Source: Fulvivirga sediminis (GTDB lineage: Bacteria; Bacteroidota; Bacteroidia; Cytophagales; Cyclobacteriaceae). From it: a DNA stretch of 64,000 bases. A program made the translations under genes and the position numbers. Numbering within the stretch: the first letter of the stretch is position 1; each line of letters begins with the position of its first letter. The stretch lies in contig NZ_JAESIY010000004.1 in the NCBI RefSeq assembly GCF_016757215.1, forward strand, positions 372,001-436,000, given 5' to 3'. Positions 26,279 to 34,049 of the stretch are shown in pieces. The notes under the pieces were generated by a model. That model was not told the origin of the DNA. It saw only the letters and a program-made list of their open reading frames with translations, and did not search any database.

Positions 26279-27376
26279 ATGTTAGGTACACGATTCACTA
26301 AATATATACCCTCTCCCGATCAAAGCAAATCAGATTTTGACAAGCTCATGGATATATTTCTTCAGCTAGTCACCATGACCGGAGGAGATGTAGCCGAAGC
26401 TTTAGCCTGGCTGAGTAATCTTGACAAGCAGTATAACATTACCAGCGATGGATATGGCATGGGTGATTTTATCGAAGACCTTAAAGACAAAGGTTATCTT
26501 ACGGATAAAACACCTGATGGTTCATTTGAAATTACAGCCAAAAGCGAGCAGAAGATAAGATCAGATGCTTTAGAGGAAATATTCGGCAAGCTAAAAAAAT
26601 CAGGAAAAGGCGATCATAAAACACATTTCAGCGGCCAGGGAGATGAGCAAACTACTGATAGAAGGAACTATCAATTTGGGGATAAGCTAGAGCAGCTCTC
26701 CATGACTGATTCTTTACGGAATGCTCAAATCAACCATGGTCTGGATAGCTTCATGATGACCGAGAATGATCTTGAAGTGGTAGAAAATGAATACAAAACC
26801 CAGACTTCTACCGTGCTCATGATCGACATCTCTCACTCTATGATTTTGTATGGAGAAGACAGAATTACTCCAGCCAAAAAAGTAGCCATGGCTCTGGCGG
26901 AGCTAATTACAAGAAAATACAAGAAAGACACCTTAGACATCATTGTATTTGGAAATGATGCCTGGCAGATAGATATTAAAGATCTGCCTTATTTACAAGT
27001 AGGCCCTTACCATACAAACACTGTAGCTGGCTTGGAGCTGGCCATGGATCTGCTAAGAAGGCGCAGAAACCCTAACAAGCAAATCTTTATGATTACAGAT
27101 GGTAAACCTACCTGCCTAAAGCAAGGCATAAAATATTACAAAAATAGTTTTGGTATAGATAGTAAGATCTTAAACAAAACACTAAACCTGGCCAAGCAGT
27201 GCAGGAAGCTTCAAATTCCGGTTACTACTTTTATGATTGCTTCAGACCCTTACCTGAAAGAATTTGTAAAAGAATTCACTCAGGTAAATAATGGAAATGC
27301 TTATTACAGCAGTCTACAAGGACTTGGCCACCTCATATTTGAAGATTACAAACGAAACAGAAGAAAGAAACTTTAA
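26279..27376 (+). CDS. VWA domain protein, partner of the MoxR-type ATPase
   Basis: The 365-residue protein has a VWA domain (about residues 175-355) with a complete MIDAS motif DISHS at 183-187, plus THR and Asp ligands in HTNTVAGLE and MITDGKPT. The N-terminal half is helical and contains a Gly/Lys-rich linker (FSGQGDEQTTDRR). No signal peptide is present. The MoxR-type ATPase gene begins 18 bases downstream, a common pairing in which the VWA protein presents metal-dependent targets for ATP-driven assembly or chelation. The target here is unknown. Confidence 0.82.
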   Translation: MLGTRFTKYIPSPDQSKSDFDKLMDIFLQLVTMTGGDVAEALAWLSNLDKQYNITSDGYGMGDFIEDLKDKGYLTDKTPDGSFEITAKSEQKIRSDALEEIFGKLKKSGKGDHKTHFSGQGDEQTTDRRNYQFGDKLEQLSMTDSLRNAQINHGLDSFMMTENDLEVVENEYKTQTSTVLMIDISHSMILYGEDRITPAKKVAMALAELITRKYKKDTLDIIVFGNDAWQIDIKDLPYLQVGPYHTNTVAGLELAMDLLRRRRNPNKQIFMITDGKPTCLKQGIKYYKNSFGIDSKILNKTLNLAKQCRKLQIPVTTFMIASDPYLKEFVKEFTQVNNGNAYYSSLQGLGHLIFEDYKRNRRKKL

Positions 27377-27394
27377 CAAAGGGAATACATATTT

Positions 27395-28903
27395 ATGGAA
27401 TCTACTCAACTGAAGGAAGTGAAGACCCTGGGCGCCTTAAAAGCTACAGGGTATACCAGTAAACCCGTAAAACAAGAGTTGCGTGATAACTTAATACAAA
27501 AAATAAAAAATAAGGAAAATGTATTTGAAGGCATATGGGGTTATGAAGACACCGTAATACCTGATATGGAAAGAGCAATACTTTCCATGCATGACATTAA
27601 CCTACTAGGACTTCGTGGGCAAGCCAAAACACGCATGGCTCGCATGATGGTTTATCTACTAGACGAATACATCCCCGTAATAGAAGGTTCTGAAATGAAT
27701 GATGATCCTTTTAATCCTATTTCTCGATATGGTATAGACACTATTGCTGAAAAAGGTGACAACACGCCCATAAGCTGGCTACACCGAGAGGAAAGGTATA
27801 GTGAAAAGCTGGCCACTCCAGATGTATCTATTGCAGACCTGATAGGTGACGTAGATCCCATAAAAGCGGCCACTTTAAAACTTCCTTATTCTGACGAAAG
27901 AGTAATACATTTCGGCTTAATACCCCGATCTCATAGAGGTATATTTGTGATTAATGAAATCCCTGATCTTCAGGCAAGAATACAGGTAGCTCTCTTTAAT
28001 ATTTTGCAAGAAGGCGATATTCAAATCAGAGGATTCAAGGTAAGAATGCCACTAGACATTCAGTTTGTTTTCACTGCTAACCCTGAAGACTACACCAACA
28101 GAGGAAGTATAGTAACACCACTAAAAGATAGAATTGATAGCCAAATCATCACTCACTATCCTAAAGACATTACTATAGGCCGAAAAATTACAGAGCAAGA
28201 GGCAAATGTAAAACCAGAACAGACTGAACTTGTAGAAGTAAATGAGATTAGCAAAGACCTGATTGAGCAAATAGCTTTTGTAGCTCGTGATAGTGAATAT
28301 GTAGACAGCAAAAGTGGTGTTTCTGCCAGGCTCACTATTTCAGCTTTTGAAAACCTGCTTAGCGCAGCAGAAAGACGTGCTTTATACAACGGAGAAAAAA
28401 CACAAATAAGAGTTTCTGATCTATATGGAGCTGTTCCTTCTATAACCGGCAAAGTAGAGCTGGTGTATGAAGGAGAGCAAGAAGGCGCTGGCATAGTAGC
28501 CCGAAACCTGGTAGGTAAAGCCATAAGAACTCAGTTTGTACAGTACTTCCCTGATCCTGATAAAATCAGAAAGCAAAAGGGAGAAAACCCTTATAAAACC
28601 ATAACAGACTGGTTTGGAGATAACCATGAAGTAGATTTGCTTAATGATTTCAGTAATAAGGAACATAAAAAGGCATTAAAAGACATACCAGGATTAGAGA
28701 AATTAATAGATCAGTATCATAAAAAAGAAAGTACTGCTACTAAGCTCTTTCTAATGGAGTTTGCCTTGCATGGACTAGCAGAATATAGCATGTTGAGCAG
28801 ACATGAGCTGGTAAAAGGGCTGCAATTTAAAGACTTACTTAGCGGTATGTTTACCATGCCTGGTCCTGGTGATGAGGACGAAGAAGACGGTAACCATTTT
28901 TAA
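27395..28903 (+). CDS. MoxR/magnesium-chelatase-like AAA+ ATPase
   Basis: The 502-residue protein has a Walker A GLRGQAKT (residues 72-79), a sensor/Walker B region (GIFVINEIPDLQARIQ) and QFVFTANPEDYTNRGSIVTPLKDRID, which is typical of the ChlI/MoxR clade. The C-terminal helical part is long (residues 250-500). It is probably the ATPase half of a VWA-MoxR chaperone that activates or inserts metal into a partner. It lies between the VWA gene and an AlbA_2 gene. Confidence 0.84.
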   Translation: MESTQLKEVKTLGALKATGYTSKPVKQELRDNLIQKIKNKENVFEGIWGYEDTVIPDMERAILSMHDINLLGLRGQAKTRMARMMVYLLDEYIPVIEGSEMNDDPFNPISRYGIDTIAEKGDNTPISWLHREERYSEKLATPDVSIADLIGDVDPIKAATLKLPYSDERVIHFGLIPRSHRGIFVINEIPDLQARIQVALFNILQEGDIQIRGFKVRMPLDIQFVFTANPEDYTNRGSIVTPLKDRIDSQIITHYPKDITIGRKITEQEANVKPEQTELVEVNEISKDLIEQIAFVARDSEYVDSKSGVSARLTISAFENLLSAAERRALYNGEKTQIRVSDLYGAVPSITGKVELVYEGEQEGAGIVARNLVGKAIRTQFVQYFPDPDKIRKQKGENPYKTITDWFGDNHEVDLLNDFSNKEHKKALKDIPGLEKLIDQYHKKESTATKLFLMEFALHGLAEYSMLSRHELVKGLQFKDLLSGMFTMPGPGDEDEEDGNHF

Positions 28904-28922
28904 CTGTTAATGATGAGCAACA

Positions 28923-29576
28923 ATGGAACTCTCAGAGGTAAAAAGGCTCATCAGGCATGGGGAAAATGCCACGATTGAGTTTAAGACTAAAATACGACAT
29001 CCTGAGAAGGTGGTAAAAGAATTAGTGGCCTTTGCTAATACAGCAGGAGGCCACCTTTTTATTGGAGTGCATGATGATGGTAGCTTGGCTGGAGTAAAAT
29101 ATCCTGAGGATGAGATTTTTGCCTTAGACAGAGCCATTGAAAAATATTGCAAACCAGCTTTCGAATATTCTATATATACGGTAGACCTTACAGAAGACTC
29201 TTACATAGTAGTATACAAAGTACCTCCAAGCGATAATAGGGCGCATTGCGTGGTAAACAAGGAACTGCTGCATGGCAGGCAGGCCTTTGTAAGAGTGGCT
29301 GATAGAAGTATAAAAGCCAGCAAGCATGTAAAAGAAATACTGGATAGACAACGGAAAAACAAAAGTATTCAATTTAGTTTCGGAGAAAAAGAAAAGCTTC
29401 TCATGACCTATTTAGAAGACCATGAAACCATAACCGTCAACCAGTTTAAGACCATTTCAGGAAGAAATTATTATCAGGCTTCCAGAACATTAATACTGAT
29501 GGTTTTGGCCAATGTGCTAGAAATTCATCCTAGTGAAAAGGAAGACTTTTACACTTTGAAGGGAGTTGCTGTTTAA
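28923..29576 (+). CDS. AlbA_2 (Schlafen-like) domain protein with winged helix
   Basis: The 217-residue protein begins with an AlbA_2/divergent AAA-4 domain (residues 1-130; ENATIEFKTKI, ELVAFANTAGGHLFIGVHDDGSLAGV, then FVRVADRSIKAS). A short winged-helix segment at the C terminus follows (residues 150-215; NQFKTISGRNYYQASRTLILMVLANVLEI). Such proteins bind nucleic acid or act as transcriptional regulators; some are nucleases, and no choice can be made here. It follows the MoxR gene by 19 bases and precedes a GNAT gene by 6 bases. Confidence 0.72.
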   Translation: MELSEVKRLIRHGENATIEFKTKIRHPEKVVKELVAFANTAGGHLFIGVHDDGSLAGVKYPEDEIFALDRAIEKYCKPAFEYSIYTVDLTEDSYIVVYKVPPSDNRAHCVVNKELLHGRQAFVRVADRSIKASKHVKEILDRQRKNKSIQFSFGEKEKLLMTYLEDHETITVNQFKTISGRNYYQASRTLILMVLANVLEIHPSEKEDFYTLKGVAV

Positions 29577-29582
29577 ATCCTT

Positions 29583-30005
29583 ATGAAAAAATTGAACATA
29601 AAAATTTCACAAATCAATTATGATCAAACCTGGCCTCTAAGACATAAAGTAATGTGGCCAGATAAACCTTTAGATTACATCAAACTAGAAAATGATGAAT
29701 CAGGCCTGCATTATGGCTTGTTTGTAGGTGGAGAGCTGACGTCTGTAGTCTCATTGTTTATAAACGATGGCATTGGCCAGTTTAGGAAATTTGCCACTGA
29801 GGAAAAAGAACAAGGCAAGGGATACGGATCACGCCTCCTAAACTTTCTATTTAAGGAAGCTCAAAAACAAAACCTAAAAGAAGTATGGTGCAATGCGCGA
29901 GTAGACAAAGCACCTTTCTATCAAAAATTTGGAATGCAAACTACTGATAAACAGTTTAATAAAGGTGGGATTAACTATGTCATTATGAACCGAAATATTA
30001 AGTAA
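29583..30005 (+). CDS. GNAT family N-acetyltransferase
   Basis: The 140-residue protein has the GNAT core: FRKFATEEKEQGKGYGSRLLNFLFKEA, with the Q/RxxGxG/A acetyl-CoA loop, followed by LKEVWCNARVDKAPFYQKFGMQTTDKQF. The substrate is unknown. Its start lies six bases after the AlbA_2 stop, so the two are co-transcribed, and possibly co-transcribed with the VWA-MoxR pair. Confidence 0.82.
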   Translation: MKKLNIKISQINYDQTWPLRHKVMWPDKPLDYIKLENDESGLHYGLFVGGELTSVVSLFINDGIGQFRKFATEEKEQGKGYGSRLLNFLFKEAQKQNLKEVWCNARVDKAPFYQKFGMQTTDKQFNKGGINYVIMNRNIK

Positions 30006-30132
30006 TCTTTACCCTTTCCCCTCTTCTTATATCATTACAAAAAATCCTTAAAATCTTTCGATCGTTTATTTCTGTTTTATCTCCAGATGGTTAAATTTAC
30101 TTATCGACCACGTTTTAAACGACCTACCTTTT

Positions 30133-31473
30133 ATGGCAAAAGCTCAATCTAAAGAAAAGAAGATTTTTGTTTTAGACACCTCCGTTATCATTTACGAACA
30201 CAACTCCATCATGAACTTCGATGAGCATGATGTAGGAATCCCGATAACCGTATTAGAAGAACTAGACCAGTTTAAAAAAGGCAATGACACCAAAAATTTC
30301 GAAGCTCGCGAGTTCACGCGTTTGCTAGATAAATTAGCTCAAGGCAAAATGCTTCATAATTGGAATAGCCTTAACGGAAAGTCCAAAGGCAAATTTAAAG
30401 TATTGATGCACTCCAAAAGCGAGGTAGATGCCAACGAAGTATTTGATGAGGCAAAAGCTGATCACAGAATTCTTAATTCTGCCTTGCTCCTGCAAGAAGA
30501 AAGCAAGGGAAAAAAAGTGATTTTGGTATCAAAAGATATCAACTTAAGGTTAAAGGCTAAATCTCTGGGACTACCCGCCGAAGACTACAATACCGGAAAA
30601 GTTAAGAATGTAAGTTCTTTATATTCAGGCAAAAAAATCCATGAGAAAATATCTCCTGATATGATCAATGAGCTATATGAAAAAGGCTCTTGCGATCCTA
30701 ACGAAGCTTTAGGAAGTCTGAAACCATTAAAAAACAGCTATTACATACTAAAAAGTGGAAAAAAGTCTATTCTGGCTACCTACAATGCCATTACAGATAA
30801 AATAGAACATGTAGAAAAGAGAGCTGTGTATGGCATAAAACCAAGAAACGCGGAGCAAACCTTTGCTATTCATGCCATTTTGAACCCTGAAATAAAGCTC
30901 GTGACCATGCAAGGAGTAGCCGGAACCGGAAAAACACTTATTGCCCTGGCCGCTGCATTAGAGCAGAAAAGAAACTTTAAACAAATATACCTGGCCCGAC
31001 CTATTGTGCCACTGAGCAATAAGGATATCGGTTTCTTACCAGGCGATATCAAGTCAAAGATAAACCCTTATATGGAGCCTCTGTGGGATAACCTTAAGTT
31101 CATCCAAAACCAATATCATGAGTCTGACAAGGAATATGCTAAGCTCACTGAAATGGTTAATCAGGAAAAACTGGTGATCACACCCCTAGCTTACATTCGT
31201 GGACGCAGCTTGTCAAACATCTGCTTTATAGTAGATGAAGCTCAAAATTTAACGCCGCATGAAGTAAAAACCATTATCACCCGAGCTGGAGAAAACACCA
31301 AAATCATTTTCACTGGAGACATTTATCAAATTGACACTCCTTATCTGGACTCTCAAAGCAATGGTCTCTCCTACTTAATTGATAGAGTTAAAAATCATGA
31401 TTTATATGCTCACATCACTTTGGAAAAAGGAGAACGATCAGAATTGGCGAATCTGGCAAATGAACTTCTTTAA
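30133..31473 (+). CDS. PhoH family protein (PIN-PhoH fusion, PhoH2)
   Basis: The 446-residue protein joins an N-terminal PIN nuclease domain (residues 11-140; FVLDTSVIIYEHNSIMNF with the first acidic residue, TVLEELDQFK) to a C-terminal PhoH ATPase. The ATPase has Walker A GVAGTGKT at about residues 261-268, Walker B SNICFIVDEAQNLTP, and KIIFTGDIYQIDTPYLD. This PhoH2 arrangement is an RNA-unwinding, RNA-cleaving enzyme in other bacteria. It is separate from the following lipoprotein gene. Confidence 0.9.
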   Translation: MAKAQSKEKKIFVLDTSVIIYEHNSIMNFDEHDVGIPITVLEELDQFKKGNDTKNFEAREFTRLLDKLAQGKMLHNWNSLNGKSKGKFKVLMHSKSEVDANEVFDEAKADHRILNSALLLQEESKGKKVILVSKDINLRLKAKSLGLPAEDYNTGKVKNVSSLYSGKKIHEKISPDMINELYEKGSCDPNEALGSLKPLKNSYYILKSGKKSILATYNAITDKIEHVEKRAVYGIKPRNAEQTFAIHAILNPEIKLVTMQGVAGTGKTLIALAAALEQKRNFKQIYLARPIVPLSNKDIGFLPGDIKSKINPYMEPLWDNLKFIQNQYHESDKEYAKLTEMVNQEKLVITPLAYIRGRSLSNICFIVDEAQNLTPHEVKTIITRAGENTKIIFTGDIYQIDTPYLDSQSNGLSYLIDRVKNHDLYAHITLEKGERSELANLANELL

Positions 31474-31522
31474 TAACACTTACTTTTTTGATGTGATCAA
31501 CTTTATTCAATATATTGGCAAC

Positions 31523-32356
31523 ATGAAAATTATCAAAGCCCATGGTTTGCTTATAGCACTGATCATTTTAGGTACCAGCTGCTCCAAAACAGAAAAAAAA
31601 GATACTACTGAAGAAAATACTGTAGAAAGTAAAATAGATTCTCTATCCTATACTTTTAACGATTACTCCAAAGAGTACGGAAAGTGTGAGACGGATACAT
31701 CTGCTTATTGCACCAGAATTCAGCTCAACTACCCTGAATTTGATACAGAAGAACACCCATCACAAGCCAGAGCTATTAATGAGCAAATAGAATCGTATGT
31801 GCTTAATCAGTTTTTCCCTGACACGGTAGAAAACAAGTCTATAGCCATGTTTGTAGAAGGCTTTATTGAGGATTATAAAGAAGTAAAAGAAGCCTTTGGT
31901 GAAGCTTTTGGCTGGTACGCAAAAATTAATGGTAAAGTACTGAGAAATGACTCTATTTCAGTAACTGTAGAGCTTACTGCCGATATCTATACCGGAGGTG
32001 CTCATGGCAGCTTTGACTTGCATTACCTTAATTTCGACCCTTCTACCGGAGACCTGATTGATTTCGAATCTCTATTTGAGCCAAATTACAGTGATAAGCT
32101 CAATGAGATAGTAGAGCAAAAATTTAGAGAAACCTATAAGATAGAACCTGGTACGGACTTGGGAGATGAAGGTTATGAGTTTGAAGATGGGCTATACTAT
32201 AACATCAACAATTTTGCTTTACTTGAAGATGGAATAAAGTTTTATTACAATAGCTACGAAATAGCTCCTTACGCCAAGGGTCCTTCTGAGGTATTTGTCA
32301 GTTATGCGGATCTGAAAGAAATATTAAAGACGACTAAAGAAGATATAGCGGTGTAA
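31523..32356 (+). CDS. DUF3298/DUF4163 domain lipoprotein
   Basis: The 277-residue protein starts at ATG 31523, chosen because it gives a lipoprotein signal ending in GTSCS; an upstream start would run back into phoH. It carries a DUF4163-type N-terminal domain (residues 55-140; LNYPEFDTEEHPSQARAIN) and a DUF3298-type domain (residues 150-270; VELTADIYTGGAHGSFDLHY, GDLIDFESLFEPNY). These are predicted periplasmic, possibly peptidoglycan- or ligand-binding, domains of unknown role. It converges on the GH51 gene, with a weak inverted repeat between them. Confidence 0.8.
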   Translation: MKIIKAHGLLIALIILGTSCSKTEKKDTTEENTVESKIDSLSYTFNDYSKEYGKCETDTSAYCTRIQLNYPEFDTEEHPSQARAINEQIESYVLNQFFPDTVENKSIAMFVEGFIEDYKEVKEAFGEAFGWYAKINGKVLRNDSISVTVELTADIYTGGAHGSFDLHYLNFDPSTGDLIDFESLFEPNYSDKLNEIVEQKFRETYKIEPGTDLGDEGYEFEDGLYYNINNFALLEDGIKFYYNSYEIAPYAKGPSEVFVSYADLKEILKTTKEDIAV

Positions 32357-32400
32357 AACACCTGCCGAACTTTTAGCCCGACAGGTATATTCAAAACAAC

Positions 32401-33936
32401 TTATTTAATTTCAAAAACTACCACTGAAAAGGGAGGTAATGACATAGTTATTTCTCCTTTTTTAGATTTGAACTTTTTAAACTCAGCTGGCTTTATTTTC
32501 TCTGGTTGCTCAAAAGTATTATGATCTTGCAGCTGATCTGAGGTTAAGATTTGTGCTGTTACATTCTTAAGGTTAACACCTTCCAAATTGAAGGTAACAT
32601 CATTAGCTTTATGAGCATCTATATTTACTACAGAAATATGAATATTACCTTCACCGTCCTTAGAAGCAGACGCTGAAATAGCTGGTAACTTATCCTCTCC
32701 AAATGCATAATACTTTTGGTTCATTTCAATAGGAAGCAGGTCTGCATCCTGATGTACGTTATACATTTTCATCACCCAGTAAGTAGGTGTAAGTATCATC
32801 TTCTCTTCGTCTGTAAGTATCACGGCTTGCAACACATTGATAGCCTGAGCCAGGTTGGCCATTTTCACTCTTTTTGCATGGTTATTAAAAACATTCAGTG
32901 TGGTGCCAGCTATCATAGCATCTCGCATGGTGTTTTGTTGATATAAAAATCCGGGGTTAGTACCTGGCTCTACGTCATACCATCCACCCCACTCATCTAC
33001 TACAAGAGCAATCTTGTTCTCAGGATCATACTTATCCATAATCTCACTATGCTTCTCTACTAGCTCTTCCATTTTAAGGGCTTCTTTCATTATTTTAAAA
33101 TAATGCTCTTCAGAAAAAGTAGAAGCAGGTCCTTTATTAGACCAATCAATAACAGAATAATGATGAAGGGCCATTCCTTCAATCATGTTGTTGGGGATGT
33201 TTTTCATGAGTACTTCTGTCCAGTTATAGTCACCTGAACTAGCCCCAGAAGCTATTCTAAACAAACCTCCAGGCATAAAGGTCACATACCTTCTATAGAC
33301 ATCTGCATAATATTCGGGAGTCATATTACCTCCACAGCCCCAAGCTTCATTACCAATACCCCAGAACTTTACCTCCCAAGGTTTTTCTCTACCGTTCTCC
33401 AGTCTTAGCTTGGTCATAGGACTTACTCCGTCATGAGTAACATACTGTGCCCAGTCAGCCACCTCTTGCACGGTACCACTACCTACATTAGCTGAAAGGT
33501 ATGGCTCAGTATCTAACAGCTCACACATATTTAAGAAATCGTGAGTACCGAAGCTATTATCTTCTGTAACACCACCCCACCATTTATTCACTATGGTAGG
33601 TCTTTCACCTTTAGGGCCTATACCATCTTGCCAATGATAAGTATCAGCAAAACAGCCTCCTGGCCAGCGAAGATTAGGGATTTTTAACTCTTTTAATGCT
33701 TCTACTACATCATTTCTTACGCCAGCAGTATTTGGTATTTTTGAATCTTCTCCTACGTAAAATCCTCCATATATACATCTACCCAAATGCTCGGCAAAGT
33801 GCCCATAAATATTTTTATCGATCTTAACACCAGCCTGATCAGCCTTAATGTTGATTTTCACTTCTTCTCCTTTTTGCGCCATCAGATGAGTAGTGAGCAG
33901 ACAGCAGAAAAGGATGCTTAGGTTAAAAATTTTCAT
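32401..33936 (-). CDS. Alpha-L-arabinofuranosidase, GH51
   Basis: This 511-residue glycoside hydrolase releases terminal L-arabinofuranose from arabinan or arabinoxylan. It has a signal peptide (residues 1-20), the WPGG block (91-94), the acid/base Glu197 in FWGIGNEAWG and the nucleophile Glu315 in LVVDEWGG, and a C-terminal beta sandwich. It is exported and probably periplasmic. A 16-base LacI-type palindrome lies about 70 bases upstream of its start. Confidence 0.92.
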   Translation of the reverse strand: MKIFNLSILFCCLLTTHLMAQKGEEVKINIKADQAGVKIDKNIYGHFAEHLGRCIYGGFYVGEDSKIPNTAGVRNDVVEALKELKIPNLRWPGGCFADTYHWQDGIGPKGERPTIVNKWWGGVTEDNSFGTHDFLNMCELLDTEPYLSANVGSGTVQEVADWAQYVTHDGVSPMTKLRLENGREKPWEVKFWGIGNEAWGCGGNMTPEYYADVYRRYVTFMPGGLFRIASGASSGDYNWTEVLMKNIPNNMIEGMALHHYSVIDWSNKGPASTFSEEHYFKIMKEALKMEELVEKHSEIMDKYDPENKIALVVDEWGGWYDVEPGTNPGFLYQQNTMRDAMIAGTTLNVFNNHAKRVKMANLAQAINVLQAVILTDEEKMILTPTYWVMKMYNVHQDADLLPIEMNQKYYAFGEDKLPAISASASKDGEGNIHISVVNIDAHKANDVTFNLEGVNLKNVTAQILTSDQLQDHNTFEQPEKIKPAEFKKFKSKKGEITMSLPPFSVVVFEIK

Positions 33937-34003
33937 AGAGTTGCTTTTGATTTTTTATTATGTGTTAAATATACACTTATAATAAAACAACTACCATAAA
34001 ATT

Positions 34004-34019
34004 TAGAAAACGTTTTCTA
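34004..34019. promoter_or_regulatory. LacI-type operator upstream of the GH51 gene
   Basis: TAGAAAACGTTTTCTA is a perfect 16-base palindrome centred on CG. LacI/GalR family regulators typically bind such symmetric, AACGTT-centred sites. It sits in the 113-base gap between the phytochrome stop and the GH51 start. No LacI-family gene is in the window, so the regulator would act from elsewhere. Confidence 0.6.
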
Positions 34020-34049
34020 GACTATTAACCTTCAAGCCAAAAGCCGTTT

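Noticed and set aside
31379-31522. Upstream extension of the DUF3298 lipoprotein gene
   Set aside because: It runs back into phoH and would bury the lipobox; the ATG at 31523 gives a normal signal peptide.
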